A stretch of 64,000 nucleotides of DNA from Lacinutrix sp. 5H-3-7-4 (GCF_000211855.2 NC_015638.1:310001-374000); one strand, 5' to 3'; positions 1-9,679 are shown, counted from the first letter of the stretch. Program-made: numbers and translations. The notes: generated by a model not told the origin, from the letters alone.

Positions 1-76
1 AGTTAACATTATCCGCAAGTTTTGAGCTTAAAGCGCATCTTAATATTGAGTATATTTACACCATAAATTATAGAAC

Positions 77-781
77 ATGAAAAAATTATTGACTTTTATT
101 ATTATTTTAAATTTTACAGCTTGTGCAGAACTACAAGACGTTGTTAACCAATTACCTCAAGGAAATGGTAGTCTTTCTCAAGTAGATATAGGTAACGGTT
201 TACGCCAGGCTTTAGACTTAGGGATTGACAAACAAGTAACTAAACTAACACAACAAGATGGTTTTTTTAAAAATGAATTAGTAAAAATTTTATTACCAGA
301 AGAGTTACAAAAAGTAGATAAAGCTTTACGTGATATAGGTTTAAGTAATTTGGCAGATGAAGGATTAAAAGTTTTAAATCGTGCAGCAGAAGATGCTGTT
401 GGTGAAGCTACACCTATTTTTATTGATGCGGTAAAAGGCATCACTTTTAACGATGCTAAAAACATTTTACTTGGTGATAACGATGCCGCAACACAGTATT
501 TAAGTAATAGAACAGAAAGTGCTTTATACGCTAAATTTAATCCGGTTATTAAAAACAGTTTTGCAAAAGTTGGTGCAGACCAAATTTGGGCTAATTTAAT
601 AAACAAATATAACGCGATACCGTTTACAAATAATGTAAACCCAGATTTAACAGACTATGTTACAGGAGAAGCTTTAAAAGGTGTTTACAAAATGATTGCT
701 GTTGAAGAACTTGAAATTAGAGAAAAAGCATCATCAAGAACTACAGATTTGTTACGTAAAGTTTTTGCTTTACAAGATTAA
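77..781 (+). CDS. DUF4197 family lipoprotein
   Basis: The 234-residue product starts with a short hydrophobic segment ending in the lipobox FTAC (Cys16), so it should be a lipid-anchored envelope protein. The rest matches the DUF4197 pattern as I remember it: a helical region with the stretch EATPIFIDAVKGITFNDAKNILLG and a C-terminal half with NPDLTDYVTGEALKGVY. No enzymatic function is known for the family. The gene stands alone, with a terminator-like hairpin about 130 bp downstream at 908-948. The ATG at 77 is chosen because the signal sequence begins there. Confidence 0.85.
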   Translation: MKKLLTFIIILNFTACAELQDVVNQLPQGNGSLSQVDIGNGLRQALDLGIDKQVTKLTQQDGFFKNELVKILLPEELQKVDKALRDIGLSNLADEGLKVLNRAAEDAVGEATPIFIDAVKGITFNDAKNILLGDNDAATQYLSNRTESALYAKFNPVIKNSFAKVGADQIWANLINKYNAIPFTNNVNPDLTDYVTGEALKGVYKMIAVEELEIREKASSRTTDLLRKVFALQD

Positions 782-846
782 TATAAGTAACACATTTAGT
801 AATAGTTAGATAATATTAATGTAACATTAAAGCTGAAGCTTTTATA

Positions 847-948
847 TACATTTGTATCTCAAGTTATTCATCTCATATTACTTGAGTTAGTTAGTTTATT
901 ATAGTATAAAAAACCAACCTTAGCATCATCACTAGGTTGGTTTTTTTT
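847..948 (+). ncRNA. candidate small transcript with own promoter box and terminator
   Basis: TATACA-TTTG-like sequence at 847-854 fits the Bacteroidota -7 box TAnnTTTG. It is followed by a hairpin CTCAAG (858-863)/CTTGAG (881-886) and, after an AT-rich linker, by the strong terminator. No ORF fits. I see no clear -33 TTG, so this may only be the 3' tail of the DUF4197 transcript. Confidence 0.25.
908..948 (+). terminator. rho-independent terminator
   Basis: The stem AAACCAACCT/AGGTTGGTTT, with a loop of about 12 nt, is followed by a run of eight T. It lies downstream of the DUF4197 gene and upstream of the small ORF at 1034. Confidence 0.8.
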
Positions 949-1033
949 ATATCTGTTTTTTAAATTAACCGTTTCGCAACTTGCTTATTATCAATATTTA
1001 ATGTATTTTTAATAACGTAATCTCCCAGGAACT

Positions 1034-1231
1034 ATGTCAAGAAAAAATATTTTAAAAGCGCACCAAAGTAAGCTCAACAAGCGCTACAAACAATTAGTAG
1101 AGCAAGCCTATAATTTGAGAGAAACAGATCATGCACTTAGTGATGACTCTGAGTTTAAAGCTATGAAATTATTAAATAAGTTAAACCAGATTAAGTTTTT
1201 AGCTCGCGACAACTCACAGCCTATTTCTTAA
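1034..1231 (+). CDS. small charged helical protein, unknown function
   Basis: This 65-residue lysine-rich product has no signal peptide or membrane segment and looks like two amphipathic helices (residues 8-30 and 38-58). It resembles the small Lacal_2735/DUF6435-type proteins of flavobacteria in size and pattern, but I cannot confirm the family. AGGA lies a few bases before the ATG. Its 3' end overlaps the 3' end of the convergent minus-strand gene by 18 bp, which suggests a compact convergent arrangement. Confidence 0.55.
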   Translation: MSRKNILKAHQSKLNKRYKQLVEQAYNLRETDHALSDDSEFKAMKLLNKLNQIKFLARDNSQPIS

Positions 1232-2005
1232 AGCTTTAAAATAATCAAAGGCTTTAATTAATCTTGAGCCGTACCAAGAAAAATATTCGCCATCAACAAA
1301 AATTGTTTTTGCATGGTGAGACACACGGCCAACCTCAAAGGCATGTTCGTCTTTAAATGGATAAGGTTCACTAGATAACATTACAATTTCAGGATCTCCT
1401 TCTAATCTTATCTTTTTTAATTCTATTTCGGGATAACGTTCACGGTTTTTATAGATGTTTTCAAAATTATTTAATTCTAATAAATAATCTATAAAAGTGT
1501 TATTAGCTGCAACCATCCATGGTTTTCTCCAGATAAAATAAGCAACCTTAAGTGTTGGTTTATTTTTTATAAAAGCTTTAAAATCGTTTAAATTAAAATT
1601 TATTTTATCTATTATTTTAGAGGCGTTTGTTCGCTTATTAAATAATTCTCCATATTGAGTTATTAACTCTAAACAATCTGATATATTAAAAATATCAGAT
1701 ACATGTGTTGCACAAATTGTTTTACATGCATCTACTATTTCTTTTGTGTTTTCTTCTTTATTACAAAGTATAATATCTGGATTCAAAGCTTTTATAACTT
1801 CAATTTTAATATTTTTTGTTCCGCCTACTTTATGCTTTGTACTTTTTGCATGAAATGGATGTACACAAAATTTAGTGATACCAACAATAGAGTCTTCTAA
1901 ACCTAAATCATAAAGTAATTCTGTTTGAGATGGCACTAAAGAAATTATACGTTTAGGTGTTGTTTTTAAAGTTACAGTATTTCCTATTTGATCTCTAATT
2001 TCCAC
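1214..2005 (-). CDS. helical-backbone metal receptor (BtuF/TroA-like substrate-binding protein)
   Basis: The 263-residue protein has the two-lobed periplasmic binding fold of cobalamin/iron-chelate receptors: TPKRIISLVPSQTELLYDLGLEDSIVGITKFC near residues 17-48, then ALNPDIILCNKEEN and DPEIVMLSSEPYPF, joined by a long central helix. Family members normally bind cobalamin or ferric chelates for an ABC importer. Here the N-terminus (MEIRDQIGNTVTLKTTPKR) lacks any export signal, so the mature protein appears cytoplasmic. No permease or ATPase gene is adjacent. Its ligand cannot be read from the sequence. Confidence 0.8.
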   Translation of the reverse strand: MEIRDQIGNTVTLKTTPKRIISLVPSQTELLYDLGLEDSIVGITKFCVHPFHAKSTKHKVGGTKNIKIEVIKALNPDIILCNKEENTKEIVDACKTICATHVSDIFNISDCLELITQYGELFNKRTNASKIIDKINFNLNDFKAFIKNKPTLKVAYFIWRKPWMVAANNTFIDYLLELNNFENIYKNRERYPEIELKKIRLEGDPEIVMLSSEPYPFKDEHAFEVGRVSHHAKTIFVDGEYFSWYGSRLIKAFDYFKALRNRL

Positions 2006-2032
2006 AAATTGTAATTGGCTTAAGGTTATAAA

Positions 2033-2848
2033 TTATTTGTTTAAAATAACTTCCATTTGCTTTTGTAATTCTTCTGCTTTAATGGCGGCAGCAGTAGCAA
2101 AATTTTCAGTTTTTGAAGCATAAATAATACCTCTTGAAGAGTTTATTAATAAACCAATAGTATCTGTCATACCGTATTTGCAAACGTCTTGTAAGTTTCC
2201 GCCTTGAGCACCAACTCCTGGAACTAATAAAAAACTGTCTGGAATTATTTTTCTAATCTCTGAGAAATATTCTGCCTTTGTTGCTCCAACTACATACATT
2301 AGGTTTTCTGAATTTTTCCACGATTTTGAAGTTTCTAAAACTTGTTTGTACAGCTCTTTGCCTTCTACTGTTTTGGTTTGAAAATCGAATGCGCCTTGAT
2401 TAGACGTTAAAGCTAACATTATGGTATGCTTATCTTTAAAAGCTAGAAAAGGTTCTACAGAATCTTTTCCCATATATGGAGCCACTGTAACACTATCGAA
2501 AGCTAAATCTTCGAAAAATGCTTTAGCATACATAGTACTTGTGTTTCCTATGTCTCCACGTTTTGCGTCTGCTATTGTAAAAATTTCTGGAAAATTTTTA
2601 TTTAGATAGTTTATAGTTTTCTCTAAGGATTTCCAGCCTTTTAATCCATAAGCTTCATAAAATGCTGTATTAGGTTTATAGGCAACACATAAATGGTGTG
2701 TAGCGTCTATTATAGCTTTATTAAACTCAAAAATTGGGTCTTCTAAATTTAATAAGTGTTCTGGTATTTTATTTAAGTCTACATCTAACCCAATACAAAG
2801 GAATGAGTTTTTTTTATTTATTTGGGTTACAAGTTGTTTTGTAGTCAT
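2033..2848 (-). CDS. pyrF: orotidine 5'-phosphate decarboxylase
   Basis: This enzyme decarboxylates OMP to UMP, the last step of de novo pyrimidine synthesis. At 271 residues it fits the longer type-2 PyrF. The catalytic motif is visible as [13 protein letters not shown] (around residues 92-104), with Asp-Lys-Asp residues; the phosphate-binding end GVGAQGG and [13 protein letters not shown] lies near residues 215-245. It lies downstream of prfA in the same orientation, separated by a terminator at 2861-2888, so it probably has its own promoter in the 45-bp gap. Confidence 0.95.
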   Translation of the reverse strand: MTTKQLVTQINKKNSFLCIGLDVDLNKIPEHLLNLEDPIFEFNKAIIDATHHLCVAYKPNTAFYEAYGLKGWKSLEKTINYLNKNFPEIFTIADAKRGDIGNTSTMYAKAFFEDLAFDSVTVAPYMGKDSVEPFLAFKDKHTIMLALTSNQGAFDFQTKTVEGKELYKQVLETSKSWKNSENLMYVVGATKAEYFSEIRKIIPDSFLLVPGVGAQGGNLQDVCKYGMTDTIGLLINSSRGIIYASKTENFATAAAIKAEELQKQMEVILNK

Positions 2849-2860
2849 GGTAAGTTAATA

Positions 2861-2888
2861 ATAAAAAAAGCCTCTAAAAAAGAGGCTT
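2861..2888 (-). terminator. terminator after prfA
   Basis: The stem AGCCTCT/AGAGGCT (2869-2875 and 2881-2887) has an A-rich loop. Read on the minus strand it is followed by a T run directly downstream of the prfA stop. Confidence 0.8.
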
Positions 2889-2893
2889 GAATT

Positions 2894-3970
2894 TTACATT
2901 ATATCGCTGTTTGCCTTTAATTTTTCGGTGTTTTCGGCTAGCATTAATTCGTCTATAATTTTTTGAATGTCTCCATTTACAATATTAGATAAATCGTAAA
3001 GTGTTAAACCAATTCTATGATCTGTTACACGACCTTGAGGATAGTTGTAGGTTCTAATTTTTGCACTTCGATCTCCAGATGTTACCATGGTACCTCGTAA
3101 TGCAGCATCTTCCTCCATTTTTTTGGCAAGCTCTAAATCGTATAAACGAGAACGTAATACTTTAAATGCTTTTTCTTTATTTTTATGTTGCGATTTTTGA
3201 TCTTGACATTGTGCCACTAATCCTGTTGGTTCGTGTGTTAAACGCACTGCAGAATATGTTGTATTTACAGATTGTCCTCCTGGTCCAGATGAACAGAAGT
3301 AATCTATACGAACATCTTTAGGGTCTATTTCTACATCAAACTCTTCGGCTTCAGGAAATACCATTACAGTTGCTGCACTTGTATGAACACGACCTTGCGT
3401 TTCGGTTTGTGGAACACGTTGTACACGGTGAACACCTGCTTCAAATTTTAAAGTTCCATAAACATCGTCTCCAGATACTTCAAATTGAATTTCTTTAAAA
3501 CCACCATTTGTACCTTCACTATAATCTACAGTATCTACTCTCCATCCTTTGCTCTCACAGTATTTTGTATACATTCTATAAAGATCTCCTGCAAAAATAC
3601 TAGCTTCATCTCCACCTGTACCAGCTCTTAATTCTACTACTGCATTTTTAGCATCCTGAGGGTCTTTTGGTATTAATAATACTTTTATTTCTTCTTCAAG
3701 TTCTGGGATTGCTGTTTTAGCTTCATCGTATTGCATTTTAGCCATTTCTACCATTTCTGGATCACTACCATCTGCAATTATCTCTTCAGCTTCAGCTAAA
3801 TTATTTGTAAATTCTAAATATAACTCGCGCTTATCCATTAACAAGCGTAAATCTTTATATTCTCTATTTAATTCTACATAGCGTTTTTGATCTGTTATAA
3901 TATCTGGTTGAATGATTAAATCACTCACCTCATCAAAACGCTGTTTTACTATTTGTAATTTCTCTAGCAT
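2894..3970 (-). CDS. prfA: peptide chain release factor 1
   Basis: RF1 reads UAA and UAG and triggers peptidyl-tRNA hydrolysis. The codon-recognition motif is PQT (residues 187-189, within [10 protein letters not shown]), the RF1-type PxT. The catalytic GGQ is at 231-233 in [17 protein letters not shown]. The length of 358 is normal. The start is the ATG at 3970, followed by the standard RF1 N-terminal coiled segment. Confidence 0.97.
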   Translation of the reverse strand: MLEKLQIVKQRFDEVSDLIIQPDIITDQKRYVELNREYKDLRLLMDKRELYLEFTNNLAEAEEIIADGSDPEMVEMAKMQYDEAKTAIPELEEEIKVLLIPKDPQDAKNAVVELRAGTGGDEASIFAGDLYRMYTKYCESKGWRVDTVDYSEGTNGGFKEIQFEVSGDDVYGTLKFEAGVHRVQRVPQTETQGRVHTSAATVMVFPEAEEFDVEIDPKDVRIDYFCSSGPGGQSVNTTYSAVRLTHEPTGLVAQCQDQKSQHKNKEKAFKVLRSRLYDLELAKKMEEDAALRGTMVTSGDRSAKIRTYNYPQGRVTDHRIGLTLYDLSNIVNGDIQKIIDELMLAENTEKLKANSDIM

Positions 3971-4085
3971 CTATCTCTTTAAATTGTAAAAACAAAAATA
4001 CGATAATTTATCAATTAGTAACTGATAATGTTTAGTTTCCGTTTTTTTTGAAAAATATTATATAATATTTTGCGTTGTTATTTAT

Positions 4086-4376
4086 ATGCTTAACCAATTT
4101 CGCGCTATACTATTTTATTACAAACCACTTTTTGTGTGGTCTTTTATAGTTAACATTATAGTTACTATATATAGTCCTCAAATTGTTTTTGCTTTATTAA
4201 CTAAATTATTTTTAATTATAATATTTTGGTTAATGATTAGCGATAAAACCATGAGAAGAAAACTTGGTTTTTACAAAATGGTAGGTGTTTCTAATCTTAA
4301 ATTAATTAGTATTTTATATTTAGTAGATTGTTTTATTACCTGTGGATTTATATTGCTTATTAAAGGCTTTATTTAA
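4086..4376 (+). CDS. small integral membrane protein, unknown
   Basis: A 96-residue hydrophobic protein with about three membrane segments (roughly residues 14-34, 36-52, 74-94) and a short basic loop MRRKLGFYKM. I do not recognise the family. It overlaps the convergent DUF3078 gene by 4 bp at the 3' end. It is the only plus-strand gene in this stretch and appears to have its own promoter in the AT-rich gap before it. Confidence 0.55.
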   Translation: MLNQFRAILFYYKPLFVWSFIVNIIVTIYSPQIVFALLTKLFLIIIFWLMISDKTMRRKLGFYKMVGVSNLKLISILYLVDCFITCGFILLIKGFI

Positions 4377-5326
4377 AACGCCATTATTACACCAACACCA
4401 AGCGCTTGTTTCCATTGTACTTTTGCGCCTTTTTCTTCAAACTCATCTTCAACATTTGTTTCTACAAGAGTTTTAATATCGTCGTCATATTTTAAATGAG
4501 ATCCTAAAGTCGCTTTTACATAATCGTTTACTTTAAAATCGAATACCACTTCCCAGTCTACATCTACGTTACCAAAGCTATTAATATAATCTGTATAAAA
4601 ACTTAATTGGTTTCTTATGTGTATGTTTTCAAAAAGCTCTGTTTCATAGTTATTGGTAACTAGTACTCCCATTTCTGTTCTTACATTTTCGCCTTTTTTT
4701 ATTCTATTTCCTTCTTCATCATATAGTGCTGCATCAACTCCAAAGGCGCCTGTATCGGCTAAATTTTGATCTAAAACATAAGTGCCTTTGTAGGTTAATG
4801 GTGAAAAGTAAAAGGCTAATTTTTCTATATTTTTACCATACTCTACTCCTACACCTAAAAACATATAGCCTGGTGCCATGAAACGTGAGATAGGATTTGC
4901 TCTATCTGGATAATTATAACCGTTTGAAAATTGGGTTCTAAAATTAAATTTACCAGAATAGTACCAATTTGTAAGTGTATCTTTTCTATAACCTATAGTG
5001 GAGCTAAGTTCTAACTCATCTTCGGTTTTTCTTAGCTTTTGATTTTCTTGTTTGTTTACTCCATAACGTGTTCTTGCTACACTTTTCCAGATTAAATTGT
5101 CGCGTTTATAACGTAAACTTGATTGTAAATTAAGTAGTGCTGAAATAGAGTTACTTCCTCCTGCGCTCCAATTTACAAAGGTTACTTCGTTTATATCTAA
5201 ACCTGCTTTATTCTCTTGTAGCCATTTAACTGTATCTTGAACTTTAACTACCGAGTCTTGATTTATTTCTTGTGCTTTTCCTATATTAATTGCTATTAGT
5301 GCAATAATTAATAAACAAATTCTCAT
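4373..5326 (-). CDS. DUF3078 outer-membrane-like protein
   Basis: The product (317 aa) has a cleavable signal (MRICLLIIALIAINIGKAQ) and a body made of alternating amphipathic strands ending in aromatic residues, consistent with a beta-barrel. Phrases such as FVNWSAGGSNSISALLN and KSVARTRYGVNKQ are typical of DUF3078. The final residues (LGVGVIMAF) end in Phe, as outer-membrane barrels usually do. The role is unknown. It lies 17 bp downstream of purM and is likely cotranscribed with it. Confidence 0.8.
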   Translation of the reverse strand: MRICLLIIALIAINIGKAQEINQDSVVKVQDTVKWLQENKAGLDINEVTFVNWSAGGSNSISALLNLQSSLRYKRDNLIWKSVARTRYGVNKQENQKLRKTEDELELSSTIGYRKDTLTNWYYSGKFNFRTQFSNGYNYPDRANPISRFMAPGYMFLGVGVEYGKNIEKLAFYFSPLTYKGTYVLDQNLADTGAFGVDAALYDEEGNRIKKGENVRTEMGVLVTNNYETELFENIHIRNQLSFYTDYINSFGNVDVDWEVVFDFKVNDYVKATLGSHLKYDDDIKTLVETNVEDEFEEKGAKVQWKQALGVGVIMAF

Positions 5327-5343
5327 TAATTTAATTTAGAAGT

Positions 5344-6522
5344 TTAATATTGAAACGTTCCAAAAGGACTTTCTATTGTTAGTTTTTTATTTTCTGAAGC
5401 TTCGACTTTTCCAATTATTTGAGCATCGACATTAAAGCTTTTTGATATTGCTATAATAGATTCTGCTATTTCAGGACTTACATATAATTCCATTCTATGC
5501 CCACAGTTAAACACTTGATACATTTCTTTCCAATCTGTTTTAGATTGTTCTTGAATTAGCTTGAAAAGTGGTGGAATTGGGAATAAATTATCTTTTACAA
5601 TATGCAAATTATCTACAAAATGAAGAATTTTGGTTTGTGCTCCTCCAGAACAGTGTACCATACCATGGATGTCTTGCGAAGTATATTTAGATAAAATTTC
5701 TTTTATAATTGGCGCATAAGTTCTTGTTGGTGACAATACTAATTTACCTGCATCTATTGGGCTATTTTCTACTGCATCTGTTAACTTAACTTGCCCAGAA
5801 TATACTAAATCTTCTGGTACTGCTGCATCAAAACTTTCTGGATATTTTGTAGCTAAATAATTATTGAATACATCGTGTCTAGCAGAAGTTAAACCATTAC
5901 TTCCCATACCTCCATTATATTCTTTCTCGTACGTGGCTTGACCAAAACTTTCTAGACCAACTATAACATCTCCTGCTTTAATATTTGCATTATCGATTAC
6001 GTTTTCTCGTTTTATTCTAGCTGTTACTGTTGAGTCTACAATAATTGTTCTTACTAAATCTCCAACATCTGCTGTTTCTCCACCTGTAGAATGTATAGTA
6101 ACTCCAAAGCTTTTTAAATCTTCAATTAATTCTTCAGTTCCATTTATAATTGCTGAAATTACTTCGCCAGGAATTAGATTTTTATTTCTTCCTATGGTTG
6201 AAGATAACATAATGTTATCTGTTGCTCCAACGCAAAGTAAATCGTCTATATTCATAATTAAAGCATCTTGTGCAATGCCTTTCCAAACAGAAATATCTCC
6301 TGTTTCTTTCCAATACATATAAGCTAGTGACGATTTTGTACCTGCTCCATCTGCATGCATTATTAAACAATAATCCTCGTCATTAGTTAAATAATCTGGT
6401 ACAATTTTACAGAATGCCTTAGGAAACAATCCTTTATCTATATTTTTAATAGCGTTGTGTACGTCTTCTTTTGAAGCTGAAACACCTCGTTGACTATATC
6501 TTTTACTAATTTCTGAGCTCAT
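5344..6522 (-). CDS. purM: phosphoribosylformylglycinamidine cyclo-ligase (AIR synthase)
   Basis: It closes the imidazole ring to AIR in purine synthesis, using ATP. The N-terminal half carries KRYSQRGVSASKEDV and the metal/ATP residues in DGAGTKSSLAYM and INIDDLLCVGA-like (MNIDDLLCVGATDN); the middle has HSTGGETADVGDLV, and GLESFGQATYEKEYNGGMGSNGLTSAR follows. At 392 residues it is longer than the E. coli enzyme (about 345), as is usual in Bacteroidota. Confidence 0.9.
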   Translation of the reverse strand: MSSEISKRYSQRGVSASKEDVHNAIKNIDKGLFPKAFCKIVPDYLTNDEDYCLIMHADGAGTKSSLAYMYWKETGDISVWKGIAQDALIMNIDDLLCVGATDNIMLSSTIGRNKNLIPGEVISAIINGTEELIEDLKSFGVTIHSTGGETADVGDLVRTIIVDSTVTARIKRENVIDNANIKAGDVIVGLESFGQATYEKEYNGGMGSNGLTSARHDVFNNYLATKYPESFDAAVPEDLVYSGQVKLTDAVENSPIDAGKLVLSPTRTYAPIIKEILSKYTSQDIHGMVHCSGGAQTKILHFVDNLHIVKDNLFPIPPLFKLIQEQSKTDWKEMYQVFNCGHRMELYVSPEIAESIIAISKSFNVDAQIIGKVEASENKKLTIESPFGTFQY

Positions 6523-6558
6523 AATGTTGTGTTATACTCGCAAAGATAATTGTAAATA

Positions 6559-6586
6559 AAAAGCATACAAAATTATTGTATGCTTC
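6559..6586 (-). terminator. terminator after the propeller lipoprotein gene
   Basis: The stem AAGCATACAA/TTGTATGCTT (6561-6570/6576-6585), followed on the minus strand by TTTTTATTT, lies downstream of the gene ending at 6610. It closes the curli operon. Confidence 0.75.
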
Positions 6587-6609
6587 TTTAAATTTATGTT
6601 ATAATTTTA

Positions 6610-8133
6610 TTAATCCCAATCTGGCATTGAGGCAGCAGTGAAGAGTTCTTTTTCGGCAGTAGCTTGACCGAGCTGAAAACTTCTAACTCCAGGAACTGCT
6701 CCTAAATTATTATCTACTCTTGTAAAAACAAAGCCTCCTTCTGTTGGGGAAAATTTCACATCTAAATCATTTTGTCCTGGTAAAGCTTCAGTAACTATTT
6801 GGGTATTTGTACCTAAATTTATATCGTAAAAAAATATCCTACTTTGAAATTGCCTATAATCTGGCTGCTCGTATCCTGATAAGTCTCTAGTATAAACCAC
6901 TTGATTTCCATTAGCAGAGATATCAATACCGCCTAATGCGCCATTAAAACCTTCTGCTATAACAGTTTCTTCTGTTTGAGTAGATAGTCTTAATGTAAAG
7001 ATTCTTGCATTATAACCATTTGCATTGTTAGTTTTTAGTAATACTAAATCATTATCTGACGCTACAGTTTCGACTTCTGAAATAAATGATCCATCTACTG
7101 TTTCATAAATTAAAATAGCTCCACTTCCATCTGGATTAATTGAATATAACTCATTAAAATTTGGATAATATAATTTACTACCATTTTGTGCCCAGCAAAA
7201 ATCTATATGATCAAACCTAAACCCTGTTACTGGTATTGCATTAGTAACTTGAGTTTTATTAGAACCATCTGTATTCATAGTGAAAATTTGAGCATTACCT
7301 CCAGTGGTTCGCAAATAAGCAATTTTATTTATTGCCATATTAGCTCTTGGTCTAAAACTATTGTTGGTTTCACTTGTTAACTTCAATATTCCTACATCTA
7401 CATCTCCATTTCCTGTCGTAGAATCATCTTGATTTCCAGAATATATAACACTGTTACCATCTTCTTCTTTTACAAATAGAAAAGGATTGTTTGGAGAGGT
7501 TATTGTACTAAATTGACTGATAGAAGAAGTAACTTCCTCATTAGTATTATCGCTAACTTTTACTTGCCAAAAATAAGTTGTAGATAATTGTAAGTTACTT
7601 GCTAAGTAAAACGTATCTTGGGCAGTCTCAAAAATTTCTATTTCATTTGTATTTCCATTTCTTAATTCTAACGTATAAGATAATTCATCATTAATATCTA
7701 GGTCACTTGCTTCCCATGTAAATTGCATTTCTAAAGGCTGCTCTGTAGCTAAATCTTCTGGAAATATTAATGTTGGTATTGACGGAGGTTGATTATTTGC
7801 GTTAGAAGTTAACATCTCAAAAGATACAACCGCTGCGGCGTCTTCAATAACTGTTACAGATTCAAATGCAGTAACAAAACCATCAAGTTCTGCTTGTACA
7901 GCATATGTTCCTATTGGTGCATTTTCAATAACAAAATTCCCTTCATTATCTGTAAAAACAGTACTTGTTGGAGAATTTGTTGATATTTTCACATTCTCTA
8001 AAGGAGCGTTTGTACCTTCTGCAACAACTTTACCGTTAATTGAACCTATTCGCTCTCCATCAATTTGATTTTCACTACATGTTAATAATAACATACAAAC
8101 AAAAAACATTGCTAAATATTTTAGTGTTTTCAT
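6610..8133 (-). CDS. lipoprotein with carboxypeptidase-regulatory-like, FN3-like and beta-propeller (PD40) domains
   Basis: Signal sequence with lipobox LLTC (Cys19). Residues about 30-110 form a carboxypeptidase-regulatory-like Ig domain (GSINGKVVAEGTNAPLENVKIST...NEGNFVIENAPIGTYAVQ). Residues about 115-215 resemble a fibronectin-type segment (PPSIPTLIFPEDLATE...TTYFWQVKVSDN). The C-terminal 290 residues hold repeated TolB/PD40 blades (AQIFTMNTDGSNKTQVT, LYSINPDGSGAILIY, NGNQVVYTRD). It is the last gene of the curli operon, 40 bp after csgG, so a surface role linked to the fibre is plausible but not proven. No curli protein of this architecture is known to me from Proteobacteria. Confidence 0.75.
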   Translation of the reverse strand: MKTLKYLAMFFVCMLLLTCSENQIDGERIGSINGKVVAEGTNAPLENVKISTNSPTSTVFTDNEGNFVIENAPIGTYAVQAELDGFVTAFESVTVIEDAAAVVSFEMLTSNANNQPPSIPTLIFPEDLATEQPLEMQFTWEASDLDINDELSYTLELRNGNTNEIEIFETAQDTFYLASNLQLSTTYFWQVKVSDNTNEEVTSSISQFSTITSPNNPFLFVKEEDGNSVIYSGNQDDSTTGNGDVDVGILKLTSETNNSFRPRANMAINKIAYLRTTGGNAQIFTMNTDGSNKTQVTNAIPVTGFRFDHIDFCWAQNGSKLYYPNFNELYSINPDGSGAILIYETVDGSFISEVETVASDNDLVLLKTNNANGYNARIFTLRLSTQTEETVIAEGFNGALGGIDISANGNQVVYTRDLSGYEQPDYRQFQSRIFFYDINLGTNTQIVTEALPGQNDLDVKFSPTEGGFVFTRVDNNLGAVPGVRSFQLGQATAEKELFTAASMPDWD

Positions 8134-8173
8134 TTTTGTTAATTTAGGTTAGTTCCTTTTAATATTTTATTGA

Positions 8174-9679
8174 TTAATTTTCATTGTTATTAGCTTCAAC
8201 TTCATCTATCAATTCACTAGACTTATTATATAATCCTTTTTCTATGTTTTCTCTTCTAATTTTTCTCAACTCTTTTCTTCTCTCTCTTTCTCTAGCTCTT
8301 TCTATATCTTTTTTAGTGTTATAATTACCAATGTATAAATTAACACCAAGTCCTATTCTAAGGTACATATCGTCTTTATCTCCTCTTACCAAATCATCAA
8401 CAGCATCGCTAAATACAAAATTATTTTCTACGTAGCTAGTTATTCCTAATCTATCTGTGACCAAATACTCTAAGCCTAATCCTGCTTGTATTTTTGGATT
8501 TATATTATTGAAATCACTTGAAATATTAGTTCCTCCTCCAACATATATGTAAGGTGATAATTTATCAAAGGGAAGAATATTATATTCTACATTAGCATCA
8601 AATGAAACAAAGCTTTTTTCAAATATATCCTCATTAGAGAGTTTAAATTTATTTGCATTTAAATTTAAATTGAAATGAGAGTTTAAATAGCGTTTAAAAC
8701 CTAATCTAAAATTAAGTTGATGTTCAGGGTTTATATAATCTCCATTAATTCTTGCACTACCTAACGAACCATGTATTACATTATCTGTTCGTCTTTTAAA
8801 TGTAAATCTATTAAATAATTGAGTGGAGTTAGAAATTTCTTTTTCTTCTTTATATTCACTCATTAATTGATTATCCTTTTCAACACCAGCATTACTAGCC
8901 CAATACCCATCTTGCATACCTTCTAAAATTAAATCGTACACTGCTTTTTCAATAGCATCTTTAACTGCTAATTGTACTGGTTCATTTTGAGTAAATCCTG
9001 TTTCTGCTTCTAACAATCTTTGAAATTTAACAAACCGGAATAAACTTACATCTACTGCTTGTGATAATATCGTTTTTGAAACATATATTGTTTTTAAAAT
9101 TTCTCCATTTTTAGTGGAAATAGCTCGCAAGTAAACCGTTATTCTGTCTTGCCTATACCTAGCAGATCCTCCAACACCAAAATATCTAGCTCCAGCTCCA
9201 CCTGTAACAATATTGGTGTCATACGAAATAATACCACCTTCTAACATTAAACCCGCATAAAGCAAAGGCTCAATTGGTGGTTCGTTAGGATTTAATCCTT
9301 TTATATATTCTTGCTTAGTTGTACGTATAATATTTCTTTCTGTAGAAAGATTATTAAAGTTTTCTCTTTCTAAAGGAATAAAATAGCCTGAATCTCCTAA
9401 AGCTTTAATTAATATTGTAGTGGCTCCTTGCGTTACAGCTGTACTAAAAGTACTTCCGTTTTCTACAGCTTTATATTGCCCTGTTTGATCGCTAAAATTA
9501 TATACAGCGACTTCTAATGGTACTTTAGCTGGCGGTAAACTAAGTAGCTTGTTTGTAGATTTTGAAAATTCTCCAATTTTTGCGGGTTCTTGAGAAAAAG
9601 GTTGATTAAAATAAGTACCACAAGAGTTTGCGAATATGTATATAGTCAATAAGACTATTATTTTTTTAAAATTATTCAT
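8174..9679 (-). CDS. csgG: curli secretion channel CsgG with C-terminal barrel-like extension
   Basis: CsgG forms the outer-membrane nonamer through which curli subunits exit. The lipobox is FANSC (Cys20). Residues about 50-275 carry the CsgG core: LPPAKVPLEVAVYNFSDQTGQYK, ERENFNNLSTERNIIR, the GGIISYDTNI strand region and a long helix AVKDAIEKAVYDLILEG. E. coli CsgG is 277 residues; this one is 501. The extra C-terminus has about 170 residues of alternating strands like an 8-stranded OmpA-type barrel (LNFRLGFKRYLNSHFNLN...YIYVGGGTN...LGLEYLVTDRLGITSYVE), then a basic charged tail ERARERERRKELRKIRRE. It sits 17 bp after csgF. Confidence 0.9.
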   Translation of the reverse strand: MNNFKKIIVLLTIYIFANSCGTYFNQPFSQEPAKIGEFSKSTNKLLSLPPAKVPLEVAVYNFSDQTGQYKAVENGSTFSTAVTQGATTILIKALGDSGYFIPLERENFNNLSTERNIIRTTKQEYIKGLNPNEPPIEPLLYAGLMLEGGIISYDTNIVTGGAGARYFGVGGSARYRQDRITVYLRAISTKNGEILKTIYVSKTILSQAVDVSLFRFVKFQRLLEAETGFTQNEPVQLAVKDAIEKAVYDLILEGMQDGYWASNAGVEKDNQLMSEYKEEKEISNSTQLFNRFTFKRRTDNVIHGSLGSARINGDYINPEHQLNFRLGFKRYLNSHFNLNLNANKFKLSNEDIFEKSFVSFDANVEYNILPFDKLSPYIYVGGGTNISSDFNNINPKIQAGLGLEYLVTDRLGITSYVENNFVFSDAVDDLVRGDKDDMYLRIGLGVNLYIGNYNTKKDIERARERERRKELRKIRRENIEKGLYNKSSELIDEVEANNNEN

